From Manduca sexta (taxonomy: Eukaryota; Arthropoda; Insecta; Lepidoptera; Sphingidae), in the NCBI RefSeq assembly GCF_014839805.1, contig NC_051138.1, positions 11,344,983 to 11,408,982 of the forward strand: DNA of 64,000 bases, written 5' to 3'. Below are positions 45,556-56,184 of this stretch, piece by piece (position 1 is the first letter of the stretch; every line of letters starts with the position of its first letter). The notes under the pieces were generated by a model that did not search any database, was not told the DNA's origin, and saw nothing but the letters and a program-made list of their open reading frames with translations. The position numbers and the translations under genes are program-made.

Positions 45556-45805
45556 TACTGCTTCGGTGACGTAGTTGTATTGCCAACGTGGTACGATTAT
45601 CGACTATATCTCGGGTTTGAATCCCGGAGCGGGCAATGTGGTTTTGGGATTTTCTGCTCAATATCAGCCCAAAGCCTGGAACTGTGAACGGCAATAGGCT
45701 CGCCCCCTATTTCTTGGGATTCAACAAAGATGGTAAATTATGTGCATGTTACACCTATGCCTACCCTGAGAAGGGAAAAGGCTTGATGCTATGCTATGTA
45801 TGTTT
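45556..45805 (+). repeat. tRNA-derived SINE family C, full-length
   Basis: Head with A-box gtgacgtagttgta and B-box GGTTTGAATCCC; body ttttctgctcaatatcagcc and gcaataggctcgccccctat; tail cctatgcctaccctgagaag and TATG end. This is the best reference copy in the window. Confidence 0.82.
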
Positions 45806-46536
45806 GACATAGACCTAAAATAACCATTAAAAGTAACAGAACAGAAAACTATTGAAAAAGTAACAATACACAGCTCAATTTGGTAGCTCAGAAGCTTGAT
45901 ATTATGGACAGGAGTTTCTGCCACATCATAACCGGGAGCTAAGAATCGACTACTAGAAGTTTTATTTCCCATTCCCATACACCAAGGCCAGTCAGATTTC
46001 TTACCCTTCTTTATAAGTATAGAACATCATAAAGGAAATTATTCATGTTTGCATTTAGTCAATAAGCAATATGACGATTCAAAAGACCTTGTGAAAAACT
46101 ATTGGAATAAAGATAATTGTCAGTTTGATGTTGAGTATTAGATCCTGGAACGTGCCTTATAATATCAACAACTGTAAAATAATCAACATGAAGTGTATAA
46201 TAAAACTCCAATTAAACTGTTTACGTATCACTTCGTAAATATACAATTGTAATTAAATTTTGCTAATCGACTGTTCGTAAACAAATTTTAGGTGTGATAT
46301 TAAACCGGCATTCAGTGGAGTCAAACTGAAACCCTTTCGCTTCGTCCGCTGTACGAAAACAATTAATATGATTTATGACAGAAATAAAAACCCTTGAGGC
46401 CATTTAGCAGCATTTTTGCGTTGGCAATAGTCGACTTTGGTAATAAAATATGATTTATAATGCATAAAATTTCACAAAGAAAATTGTGAATTGTATTATC
46501 AGCTATGGAATAACATTTACAGTTGTCTTGTAGTTT

Positions 46537-46667
46537 TTCGTTGTAAATCTTGTGTTTTAGGCGTAGCGCAGACGCTGTCAACTTAATGTCGAGAAAGTTT
46601 TTTGTTGTAAATTTGTGTTTAAGGCGTAGCGCACACGCTTTCAACTTAATGTCGAAAAATAATGGAT
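46537..46667. repeat. Tandem duplication of about 65 bp
   Basis: ggcgtagcgcagacgctgtc and ggcgtagcgcacacgctttc, each followed by aacttaatgtcga, are adjacent direct copies. Confidence 0.85.
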
Positions 46668-46772
46668 TCTACGATAGTTAGTTTTATAGTAGCGTAGCAT
46701 TTATCGGCAACGAATTCACATCTGTGTGACTATTTATTATTATTCTACCATAATATAAATGTAAAAGTCTAA

Positions 46773-47031
46773 CCTCCTTATTCACAGACGTTTTTTATCT
46801 AAGGACGGAGTAATGCTGTGGTAACAAGTCTGTTTCTTGGTGCCCAACGGCACTGAGAAATAGACATAGGGCCGTTGTGATTGGCTATATTGAGATACAA
46901 CAATATTAGACAATCACAACGTCCCTATGTCTACGCACTGCGGAGGCTGCCATGCCGTCAGCACTGAAAAACAGACTTGTTATCACAGCTTTGCTCCGTC
47001 CTTAGATAAAAAACGTCTATGAATAAGGGGG
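46773..47031. mobile_element. Palindromic MITE with about 60-bp inverted ends and TAA duplication
   Basis: The left end cctccttattcacagacg... and right end ...cgtctatgaataaggggg are inverted copies extending through ttttttatctaaggacggag and acaagtctgttt. TAA lies at 46770-46772 and 47032-47034, which suits the PIF/Harbinger type, though a TA target (Tc1/mariner) cannot be excluded. It encodes nothing. Confidence 0.85.
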
Positions 47032-47034
47032 TAA

Positions 47035-48910
47035 AGGTGTAGGCACCGGAATGGACTTAGATAGACCATATTGTTAATTGAATATGTACTTACTTTTGAT
47101 CTTAGCACAACGCGAGCATCGCTTAGTTTACCCATAAAACTATCATCACTACTTTTAGAGGTAAACAAGACTACAACGATTACAGAGGTTTAGTCATGCA
47201 TTTTATTTCTAACCTATGGTGTGCCGTAACTGAATCATTAGTTGTGGCAGGGAATATAGGTTTTCAATCGTAAAATATCCGGAGATTGTATGCGCTTAAG
47301 CCTCCACTCAGCAGACGTTTCCTGGCATTTAATTCAAGATAAGATATATTTATTTGTTGCCGTAATTAGTTCACGTTTTAAAGACGTATAGTTATATATA
47401 TTATGACACTAGCTGTACCTGCGACTTCGTATGCCGGAATGAGTGTGGTAAGCCCGGATGAAACTTTTAAGGGACCGGAAAAATGCGAAAAAATACTTTA
47501 ACAATGCTCTATTTTTGCTCTCTCTCTGTTAGTCTGTGCAGCAACAGCCTACGCGTAAATTAATTTCTTTGATATTGTATTTCAATGAAATAATGACAAG
47601 ATTTTGTTCCAACTGTGAGAACTGCATGAATATCCGTTCAGTAGTTTCATAGATATGGTTTAAAAGCTGAAAAATAGACAGAAAATAATTCTTAATATCG
47701 CTCAATTGTGTCATATTACTGTTATTTAATCATCCCCTTCCTTTTTTTTTACTTTCTAAGTACAGATACACCGTATTCTACTACTTTATTGTATGTATAT
47801 TGTATAGGTTACTGGAATTTAAATAGTTATGATTATAGGTACAAAAATGTTTAGAGAAACTTAAAGAACCTTCTGCATGCCTAAGAATAGAAAAGAATAC
47901 TAAATAGTTAATATTTGCATCATAATGTCTAACGTGCGAAGAGCTATAGTTATCTTTATTCGATATTTTATATCGTAATGACCGGAAAATTCACTCTACG
48001 AACTCGATCATGTGAATACGTACAAATATTTATACCATAAAAGTATTTTCCATCAATAATTTCATAGGGAAAGTAACTCTTTAATTTAGGATGGTTCCTG
48101 GAATCTTAAATTACTTGTAAGTAAAAGGTCACGTCTATATCAGTCGGCTGACCTTTAACATTGTGCAGCGACGTGGAATAACATTATTTATACCTTATTG
48201 AACCTCGTTGCCATTAGATCTTGCCTACTTATTGATATTTTCATATTCCTTAACTTATAATAGGGTATATCTCAATATAAATGTGAATAACTAAATGTTT
48301 TACATTTTGTGTGTCGACTGCCTTGTTTGTTAATGTTAATATATTCGTTCTGTCCATTAATACACGGTCATTTTGACATTGCGTTAATAAATGAAATCCT
48401 GTACTGGTCTTTCTCTCTACTAACATTGTGTCAAAAATCAATATTCAATATTTCCTTTTCTGATGTTTTTTATCGATTTGTAATTTGATTGGAATGTGGC
48501 GTGTTGCGCCAGTTTATTTCTAAGTTAAAGTGTGATGTTGTGGCTTTGACGAATTCTCCTAGAATAAGAAGTAGTAGCATTATGTCGTGTAGAGATAAAA
48601 TTACATTTAATTGATATTTATTGTGTTCGAACACACAGTGTTATGTTTTACATCTATGATGCGAGTAGCTTATTGTAAAGTGTTATTTTTAAGAAGAAAA
48701 ATATGTCATTAGTAACACAATGCCAAAACGACCCTCTATATGGAATGTATGTATTTAGACAAAAGAAAAAAGTTTACGTAACGTTAAAAATTTAAAAATT
48801 GAGTAACGTTCGTGTATTGCGAGAAATATTTTACAATCTATTTTATCACAGAGTTATTAGCAAAGGAAATATAGATTTTGTTTTTTGATTTAAAAAAAAC
48901 TCACTGATAG
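47035..48910. other. Mostly unassigned AT-rich stretch
   Basis: At about 47407-47510 a Helitron-like minus-strand end (actagctgtacctgcgactt) is visible. Nothing else recognised. Confidence 0.35.
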
Positions 48911-48912
48911 GG

Positions 48913-48952
48913 CCTATCGCCAAATAGGGTACAAACCCTATTTGGCGATAGG
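48913..48952. repeat. Perfect hairpin, 18-bp arms, 4-base loop
   Basis: CCTATCGCCAAATAGGGT, acaa, then the exact inverse. It is GC-richer than the surroundings. Confidence 0.95.
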
Positions 48953-49136
48953 GTCCCGTTCTTTAGCATTATTTTTATTTATTTAAGAAAAAAACGGTAT
49001 ACAAAAAAGAATTATGAAATAAGCTCAGCGAAATGTGGGCGTTTTAATTGCAACTCGGCCTCACCTTTTAGCGGTAAAGACGTATTATAAGTACGTCACC
49101 ATATCTATTACTCTACAGTTATACACGTTACAATAA

Positions 49137-49450
49137 CAATATCAACCCGGTATTATATGCTGTCCCACGGCTGGGCACGGGCCTCCTCTACTACTGAGAG
49201 GGATTAGGCCTTAGTCCACCATGCTGGCCTAGTGCGTATTGGTAGACTTCACACACCTTCGAAATTCCCATAGAGAACTCAGATGTGCAAGTTTCCTCAC
49301 GATGTTTTCCTTCACCGTTAAGGCGAACGATAATTCCCAAAGAATATACACGTGCTTTTAGAAAAGTCAGAGTTGTGTGCCTTTGGGATTTGAACCTGCG
49401 GACATTCGTCTTGGCAGTCCGTTCCACACCCAATTAGGCTATCGCCGCTG
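49137..49450 (-). repeat. SINE family B copy
   Basis: Minus-strand A-box AGCCTAATTGGG, B-box GGTTCAAATCCC, conserved body and CCCGTGCCCAGCCGTGGGAC terminal block. No clear target duplication. Confidence 0.82.
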
Positions 49451-50923
49451 ATAACACTATGGCGGGAGTTAACAACATGTATACAGTGCATATAAAATAT
49501 TTGTATCTTCCCAAAACCTTCCATAACAGTTCAAGCTATCTAACCTTTCTAGCGTACCGGCGTAATTTTATAACAATCTCGCCAAGTACAAATTGCTTAC
49601 AATATAACTTAGCTTAAAATGTTGAATTTTAAAACCACCGCACATCGTTACTCGATGGTTGAGCTCAAATTCAAACATTTTATCTGCAAACTACGAATGT
49701 GCTCTCATTAAATAGTCTGAAAACTAAGTTCCATTGTTCATAAACTAGGAAATGAATAAATTGCAACCTGCCTGTTTTGCCATAGTTCACCGGCGTTCTA
49801 CAACAGGAAAGAGTGATATTTTGTACAGAAATAACAGTAAAAATGCATTTTTAATTGATTTCTATTTTATTTACTACCTGTTTTTCACAACTTGAGTAAA
49901 TATTACTCGTCATGTAAACAAATAAAGAGATGTAATTAAAACAAAAATCAACCCTTAATCTATGCTCTTAAATAAATGGTAATAAAATGAATATTATCTA
50001 CATTAGCTGTATAACTGTCAAATATAATTTAAAATTAAACTATTTTTCGGATTTTATCGCGGTTTTTTACATTTTTTTTTTCCAACGTTTCGAAGACTTT
50101 GCAGCCTTCATGGTCACGGGGGTACTGAACCACGTTAAACCATAAAACATTAATCCTTTCGTAGATGACAAAAATTATGCTCTTCCAATAATTAAAAGCA
50201 AGAATTCAAACACTTTCTAAAATTGACCTAAATAATTATGTACGAACGTTTTCATGTATTTAGTTTAACGGTTTCTGCGCAGCATTGGCGGTAAATCAAG
50301 GTACCGTCATATTTCCGTGCGGAAGCATTTCGCTCACCCGCCTAATTCCAAAGCACACCTGAGCCTTGTTATTGACGTGGCGGTCTCAATGCAGGCTGAC
50401 ACACTTTTCGGTTATACTTGTATTTGAATTCGGGGTTTTTATAATCTTTTTGCGGAAATATTTGAATAGGGATGAAGGTTGGTAATTGTTTAAGGGCTTT
50501 CTCAGTCATCAGGTAAAATTAATCCATCAAATGAATTAACCTGACTGAATATAAAAGTGAGGGAAAGTGACATCTTTATACACACAGTTGTCACTTTTAA
50601 TTACTTCGTATTGTAGTTTATGATACGAATAAATCTTGAATGATTAAAAAATCAATCCGTATTCAATTAATTCGATAGAATTTGCGTATTAAACTCAGAC
50701 AAACTGAAAGTATTTCGTTTTTTTTATTTACTTGTCAACTATGAAATCATGTAGCTTGCTGGATGGTAAGCTTTTTGGTTGTAAACGAAAAGCAACATCA
50801 TTCAAAACTTTGAATTACAAACATTATATAGCATTGCAATGTATTGTCACCCTGAGCCACCTGATTTTCGACCTTTTATTATTTTAAGATACACTGAAGA
50901 GTCACTGTTGGTCCACCCATACA
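49451..50923. other. Unassigned stretch with one dispersed repeat
   Basis: A minus-strand copy of the ggctgcaaagtcttcgaaac repeat is at 50036-50140. No gene was recognised elsewhere. Confidence 0.4.
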
Positions 50924-51060
50924 AATAAAACGAGGCGTTCGACAAGGGGATCCCCTATCACCTATCATATTTATAGCAGTGTTAGAATCTATATTCGCTA
51001 AGCTTAATTGGAACGAAGTCGGAATTAACATCAACGGAAAATATTTAAATCAATCAACAA
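50920..51060 (+). pseudogene. RTE-type reverse transcriptase fragment
   Basis: The frame reads IKRGVRQGDPLSPIIFIAV then LESIFAKLNWNEVGININGK, matching the palm region before the YADD motif in RTE enzymes. Unlike the 43 kb element, GVRQGDP is intact here. It is cut off at 51060, where another LINE begins. Confidence 0.75.
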
Positions 51061-51440
51061 TCAACAATCCCGTGGCGTGCAAGAGCGGTTCAGCTCCGTG
51101 TTTATTTCTGTTTTTAAAATTACTCAACGCAATTATTATTAGTCTATAAATAATAACTTCAGTGTGTTATCACGTAATTCACTACTACAAATGTTATCCC
51201 ACGGTTTTATGCGTTGATAACTTAATAATATCACTTCAACTAGACCGTGCCTCCTCAGTAACAGTTTACTTTCTTCATAACTACAAGTGACTATTTATTG
51301 ATAAGTGACAATTGTTTGATGGTGAACGTACTAAGTGCTTAGTTAATGTGTGTGCAATCACTGAGTGTCAAGTGTATTAGAGGGTTTTTATCTTGGAATA
51401 CATTAAGTCAAGATCGTTACCAAACTTTTTTTGAAATTCC

Positions 51441-51680
51441 ACGCGCCAACGGCTCACGGTATATTAGCGCCATCTAGTAGCTAATAGCAGTAGCACTTTT
51501 ACGCGCCAATATCGTGTGGTACATTAGCGACATCTAGTAGCTAATTGCAGAAGCACCCCTACGCGCCACGACGTCGCACAGAACGCTAGCGCTATCTAGT
51601 AGACGCGAGCTGAAGCACTGTTAGGTGCCTTAGACATACGGCATTCAAGCGTTATCCAGTAGCCAGCTGTAGAAAAAGCC
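51441..51680 (+). repeat. 60-bp tandem repeats in the LINE 5' UTR
   Basis: Units start at 51441, 51501, 51561 and about 51622, each with acgcgcca...agcgccatctagtag...gcagtagcac; the fourth is diverged. Repeated 5' UTR monomers often act as internal promoter units in LINEs. Confidence 0.9.
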
Positions 51681-51753
51681 TCTTTGTCTTGTTTTTTTTT
51701 TAAGTTAACTTACTAACACTACCTGTCATCGACGAAAACAACTAATACCTAAA

Positions 51754-52797
51754 ATGCTGTGTGGAGTCTGTAACAATTCCAAAGCCGATGCAAAGGATGC
51801 AATCGTCTCCTGTGCCAATTGCTCAACGAAATACCATATTAAATGCCTCAATCTCTCCAGAGAAGAACTTCGCCATGCCCGCAGCTCGGGAAATATCCAG
51901 CTCTGCCCGACCTGTAAAGCAACCAAGCGACGTCCCATCTCAGACTCAACCCCAGCCCGTGGTGCAATTTCCTCTACAGAGGAAACTGTCCATCCCTCTC
52001 ATACTGACAGGCCTTCCGACGATGCAACGTTCATATCTTGTAACAAAATACTAAAGGAAATGCAAACAGCTTTTAAGGAAATGAAAAATGAAATGTTCGA
52101 GTTTACACGTTCCTTAAATTCTACATCTGAGGACATCCATGATTTTCGTAAAGAAATCAATGACCTTAAAAACCAAGTAAAAGAACTCGAGCACTTCAAA
52201 AAGGAAGCCAATGACCTCCGACTCGAAGTCGCCGAGCTGCGTCTTGAACTTTCATCACAGCAGCAGCGTCAATTCTTGCGGGACATCGAAATCACAGGAA
52301 TCACCGAACATAAACAAGAAAATCTTATACACACTATGTCCATACTATCAACAAAACTTGGAGTGGAACTGGGACCTCATGACATTGACGACGTAAGACG
52401 GGTCGGTAAACGTGACACTACCGATAACGTTGAGAATTCAATGCGAACCCCGCGCCCTGTGGTGGTGACCCTGACACGGCGCGCGCCCCGGGACCAACTA
52501 CTGCGCGCCGCGCGCGTCCGCCGAGGCGTCACCACCGAAAAAATTGAAGTACCAGGAAACCCACGACAAGTCTTTATAAATGAACATCTCACGAAGGAAA
52601 ATAGAATTCTATTCAGCAAGGCACGTACCACCGGTAAGGAGCTCAAGTTTAAATATGTTTGGACATCAAATGGGAACATCTTCATGAGAAGGTCTGAGAC
52701 TAGCACTGTAGTTCGTATCACCTCAGAAGCGGTGCTTAACAAGCTCAGGGGAGATTGTGATGGCCGTGGCATACCCTGTTCCCCGCAGCGCTCCTAA
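51754..52797 (+). CDS. LINE ORF1 protein: PHD finger, coiled coil, FP-type C-terminal domain
   Basis: 347 residues, intact. Residues 3-54 form a C4HC3 PHD-type finger (C3, C6, C20, C23, H28, C31, C51, C54). About 105-175 is a heptad-rich coiled coil (EINDLKNQVKELEHFKKEAN), suited to trimer formation. The rest, from DIEITGI to the C-terminus, resembles the FP25K-like nucleic-acid-binding domain shared by many lepidopteran LINE ORF1 proteins. It probably binds the element RNA as a chaperone. GC rises sharply at about 52450-52530 (an Arg-rich segment). The start follows the 5' repeats and has AAAATGC context. Confidence 0.85.
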   Translation: MLCGVCNNSKADAKDAIVSCANCSTKYHIKCLNLSREELRHARSSGNIQLCPTCKATKRRPISDSTPARGAISSTEETVHPSHTDRPSDDATFISCNKILKEMQTAFKEMKNEMFEFTRSLNSTSEDIHDFRKEINDLKNQVKELEHFKKEANDLRLEVAELRLELSSQQQRQFLRDIEITGITEHKQENLIHTMSILSTKLGVELGPHDIDDVRRVGKRDTTDNVENSMRTPRPVVVTLTRRAPRDQLLRAARVRRGVTTEKIEVPGNPRQVFINEHLTKENRILFSKARTTGKELKFKYVWTSNGNIFMRRSETSTVVRITSEAVLNKLRGDCDGRGIPCSPQRS

Positions 52798-53377
52798 CAG
52801 CATGATCATATTCCACCGGCGTCGTTTCCGTACTTTCTTAGCCTTTGTTATTACTTCGCCTACTTATGATGTTATGTGTCTATACCTATGTATTCTTGTA
52901 AAAAAACTTGTATCTATATCAGACTGGTTTATAACACAACATTTCTATCTGTGCAAGTTCGTTGATATATTATTATTACGCTTTTGCCAATATTTTTCGA
53001 GTCTTAGATTTGTTATTTTCCACCGTATAATGTTTATCCTGCATTATATTACATTTATAGTTATATTATGTTATTCAAGTTATATTTTAATAGTTTTTGT
53101 TACCGCTACTGTATATTTTTTGTTTTCGTGCTATTTGTTATATCTAAACAACCGGAATTATACACCACATGAAGTTATCAGTTTTACAATGGATCGCCAG
53201 TCGCAGCAAAAATTTACACCTCCACAAATTTCACAACAAACGCACCTCACTTTACTTTGTTATTCCCATTATTTTGACGGAACCCCTTACCAAAATACGA
53301 TGCTTTACTTAAACCCAAAAACACGGAATCTTAATCTACGCTATATGACCACTGCCTCCAACTATGAACACAATTAG
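52760..53377 (+). CDS. Unassigned hydrophobic reading frame bridging LINE ORF1 and ORF2
   Basis: 205 codons, starting inside the end of ORF1 and ending 14 bp into ORF2. Four or five hydrophobic runs (FITQHFYLCKFVDILLLRF, FILHYITFIVILCYSSYILI, VFVTATVYFLFSCYLLYL) suggest membrane segments; the C-terminal 65 residues are polar. No family recognised. The DNA is very AT-rich, which by itself favours Phe, Ile, Leu and Tyr codons, so this may be a spacer that happens to lack stops. It could instead reflect an ORF1-ORF2 reinitiation arrangement. Confidence 0.3.
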   Translation: MAVAYPVPRSAPNSMIIFHRRRFRTFLAFVITSPTYDVMCLYLCILVKKLVSISDWFITQHFYLCKFVDILLLRFCQYFSSLRFVIFHRIMFILHYITFIVILCYSSYILIVFVTATVYFLFSCYLLYLNNRNYTPHEVISFTMDRQSQQKFTPPQISQQTHLTLLCYSHYFDGTPYQNTMLYLNPKTRNLNLRYMTTASNYEHN

Positions 53378-54051
53378 CCTTGGAAACAATATCGACTCTG
53401 ACCTAAATATAAGGTGTCTTTCTAGACCCCCTGAATATTGCAAATCTGTCCTAGACAATGGGTTCAGACTTCTCACCTTCAATATAAGAAGTATTAGTAA
53501 GAACTTCAACGCGTTTATTATCTTGTTACAACGACTAAAAACTGATATAGATGTCATTATTCTCACTGAATGCAGATTAACTGACACATCTGTAATTGGG
53601 CATATTCCCGGGTTTACATCTCATTTTACCACCAAAAACTTCAACCAAAATGGGGGTGTAGTGGCTTATATAAAAGACAGCTTAAATGTGACAGTGTCCG
53701 AGATAGTCATGACCGAGGCTAGCGGACTTCTTATTGATATTACAAAAACGTTCTCCGTCGTGGGCATCTATAGGTCTCCTTCCTTCAATTACAAATCAGG
53801 TTTCATATCTTCTCTTGATCACATACTTACAAATCTATCTGCTAAAACATCACTCATCGTTACAGGCGACCTAAACATTGATATCCTATCAGTAGATCAC
53901 AATAAACACGATCCTACAGAATACCTAGACCTTTTAAGCCAATACGGTCTTATGCCAGCTATTGACAAACCCACCAGAATAAACGCCTGTCTAGATCATA
54001 TTTTTGTAAGGTCAACTTCAACAGCCTTAGGTGTCGTCTGTGAGACAGACA
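53364..54051 (+). CDS. LINE ORF2, endonuclease domain (truncated by gap)
   Basis: 229 residues are visible. LLTFNIRSI (Asn40), VIILTECRL (Glu69), YRSPSF and VTGDLNIDIL (Asp, Asn) are motifs of apurinic-like LINE endonucleases in the CR1/jockey style. It continues to NACLDHIFV just before the last catalytic His region, then into N. No frame damage. The reverse transcriptase should follow inside the gap. Confidence 0.85.
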
Positions 54052-54551
54052 NNNNNNNNNNNNNNNNNNNNNNNNNNNNNNNNNNNNNNNNNNNNNNNNN
54101 NNNNNNNNNNNNNNNNNNNNNNNNNNNNNNNNNNNNNNNNNNNNNNNNNNNNNNNNNNNNNNNNNNNNNNNNNNNNNNNNNNNNNNNNNNNNNNNNNNNN
54201 NNNNNNNNNNNNNNNNNNNNNNNNNNNNNNNNNNNNNNNNNNNNNNNNNNNNNNNNNNNNNNNNNNNNNNNNNNNNNNNNNNNNNNNNNNNNNNNNNNNN
54301 NNNNNNNNNNNNNNNNNNNNNNNNNNNNNNNNNNNNNNNNNNNNNNNNNNNNNNNNNNNNNNNNNNNNNNNNNNNNNNNNNNNNNNNNNNNNNNNNNNNN
54401 NNNNNNNNNNNNNNNNNNNNNNNNNNNNNNNNNNNNNNNNNNNNNNNNNNNNNNNNNNNNNNNNNNNNNNNNNNNNNNNNNNNNNNNNNNNNNNNNNNNN
54501 NNNNNNNNNNNNNNNNNNNNNNNNNNNNNNNNNNNNNNNNNNNNNNNNNNN
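54052..54551. other. Assembly gap, exactly 500 N
   Basis: A round-number N run, therefore a placeholder rather than a measured length. It separates a plus-strand LINE from a minus-strand copia element, neither of which reappears on the other side. Confidence 0.99.
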
Positions 54552-55534
54552 TCACTAATATTGTTGACCACGTTCTCGGGCGTGTTTATTGAAATATTTC
54601 CAATTCCGCAGCACTTAATCTGTTCTCCATTTGCGACAGTAACAGTACCTTGATTCTGTATCGAGATATTCTGAAACCAGTCCCGTCTAGAAGTCATGTG
54701 TCTAGTACAACCTGAATCTACATAAATTATGTCCTTTCTTGGGTTTCCAGAAGTATTAAGACTTGTAAATATCGTATCATTGGTATTTACCGCATTGCCT
54801 TTCTCCTTCTTGTTTCTCTGTGGACAGTCTGGTCTCTTATGTCCAGGTGTCTTGCACTCATAACAAACTATATTCTTCTTCATTGACTTAGGCTTCTTCT
54901 TCGCATGAAAGACAGAGTCTAATGATGTAGCCACATCTTTGGACATTTCATTAAGCAGTTTTGTTTTCACCAACTCTGTAGTCACGTCTACATTGCAATT
55001 TTCTAAAGCCATAATGAGAGGTTCATACCTTGGAGTTAGACCTCCCAAAAGTATTGCAGCAATAGACTTGTCCTCTATGACTACATCAATATCCGCAAGA
55101 TCCTGTGCGGTTGACATAACTGCGTTAATATATAGTTCAATATTTTTGAACTCTGATAGACTCAACCTGTACAGTCTACGCTCCAAAAATAATCTTCGTC
55201 CTATTCCCTTATCTTCAAAGGCTTTTTGCAAACAAGTCCATGCCTCAGATGCAGTTTTCGCACATCTTATATGGGTTATCGCTGCACCTTCTACTGATAA
55301 GCATATCTTTGCTAATGCCTTTGCGTCTTTGCGTACCTTTGTAGAGGCAGGGGTTGTGTCTCCATTTGGGTATCCACCGATTGTTTCCCACAGATCCTCA
55401 TGCATAAGGTAATTGCGCATCTTAAATTTCCATGTAGGATATCCATCTTTATTCCTCAAACATGAAAATGTAAAAGATGAGCTCGACGACGGGGAATTTT
55501 TCACACTCGAAACATCTCCAGATTCATGTGACAT
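54552..55534 (-). CDS. Ty1/copia gag and start of protease (truncated by gap)
   Basis: Read from 55534 down. MSHESGDVSSVKN opens gag; KDGYPTWKFKMRNYLMHEDL, then the UBN2-type gag core (KALAKICLSVEGAAITHI to LLGGLTPRYEPLIMAL). CYECKTPGHKRPDC is a CX2CX4HX4C zinc knuckle that binds genomic RNA. DIIYVDSGCTRHMT is the aspartic protease active site (Asp-Ser-Gly) with the copia-type following residues. The 327 visible codons are uninterrupted. Integrase and reverse transcriptase lie beyond the gap or are missing. The frame runs straight from gag to protease, as expected for copia. Confidence 0.9.
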
Positions 55535-55635
55535 TTTCAGACTATTACTATTTCCTAGTCACACAAAAATATATACAACTTTATTTTACCAAATAACGTG
55601 AAAAAACTAAGAACTAAGCGTTCGTGCTGATAACG
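55535..55635 (-). other. copia untranslated leader with primer-binding site
   Basis: Between the LTR and gag ATG, the minus strand begins CGTTATCAGCACGAACGC directly after the LTR end. The TTATCAGC core resembles the initiator-tRNA-Met-type primer sites of copia elements. Confidence 0.55.
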
Positions 55636-55813
55636 TGTTGTAAATATGGTATATGTTCTTAGTAATTAAATAAAGTTAGTAAAAAGATGTTATTGACATG
55701 AGTGTTTATTTCGGACTAAAAGGGAAGTAACTATGGCAAACAAAATACAATTAGTTCTAAAAATAGAACATATAAAAAATAATAAGTCACGACGAAGGTT
55801 ACAATCTCCAACA
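55636..55813 (-). repeat. copia 5' LTR, 178 bp
   Basis: On the minus strand it runs from TGTTGGAG to TTTACAACA, giving the TG...CA ends with a 5-bp inverted TGTTG/CAACA. It contains AATAAA and short AT-rich segments suited to transcription start and polyadenylation. The partner LTR is not in the window, so boundaries rest on terminal motifs and the adjacent primer site. Confidence 0.7.
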
Positions 55814-56184
55814 AATACATAACTTACAAGGCATTACAGGTCGCATAGCAGCGCCATATTATTTATCCGTAGTGCTCACAGCTGTAGACATACAGGCATG
55901 GTTTATCTATAAACATATTTTATTTGAGGTTTTTTTCTCCAGTTCAACATTTTGTCTACTTTATTGCTATAGGGGTATGGACTACAATTAATTTCTATCT
56001 TATTATGTTTACTATTTTTGTTTTTGTTTATATTAAATATTTAAAAAATCATCGAGTTTGTTTGGTCATTGTCAAACAATTGCTATACCATTCTCGATAT
56101 TGGCTTAAATATGTTGCAGTCACAGATGTGATGCTGAGATGGTCTCTTTAAATATGATAAGTTATTCTTTTTTTCCGATAGCTT
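55814..56184. other. Unassigned stretch
   Basis: No gene recognised. This sequence flanks the copia LTR; its first five bases (aatac) would be the target duplication. Confidence 0.35.

Larger units (their letters stand above)
51071..54051 (+). mobile_element. LINE with 5' tandem repeats, ORF1 and the start of ORF2, cut by the assembly gap
   Basis: Order: 5' UTR (51071-51753) with about four 60-bp repeats, ORF1 (51754-52797), a hydrophobic frame (52760-53377), and ORF2 endonuclease from 53364 to the N run. ORF1 with a PHD finger and FP-type domain plus ORF2 endonuclease marks a lepidopteran CR1/jockey-like LINE. Frames are undamaged, so the copy is young. The reverse transcriptase and 3' end are not assembled. 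Confidence 0.85.

Noticed and set aside
52377..52772. 131-residue minus-strand frame opposite LINE ORF1
   Set aside because: It is a shadow of the GC-rich ORF1 segment, which has the recognisable domain on the plus strand.
53959..54555. Frames running through the N block on both strands
   Set aside because: They are artefacts of undefined sequence.
54939..55412. 157-residue plus-strand frame
   Set aside because: It is a shadow of copia gag, whose zinc knuckle and protease motif are on the minus strand.
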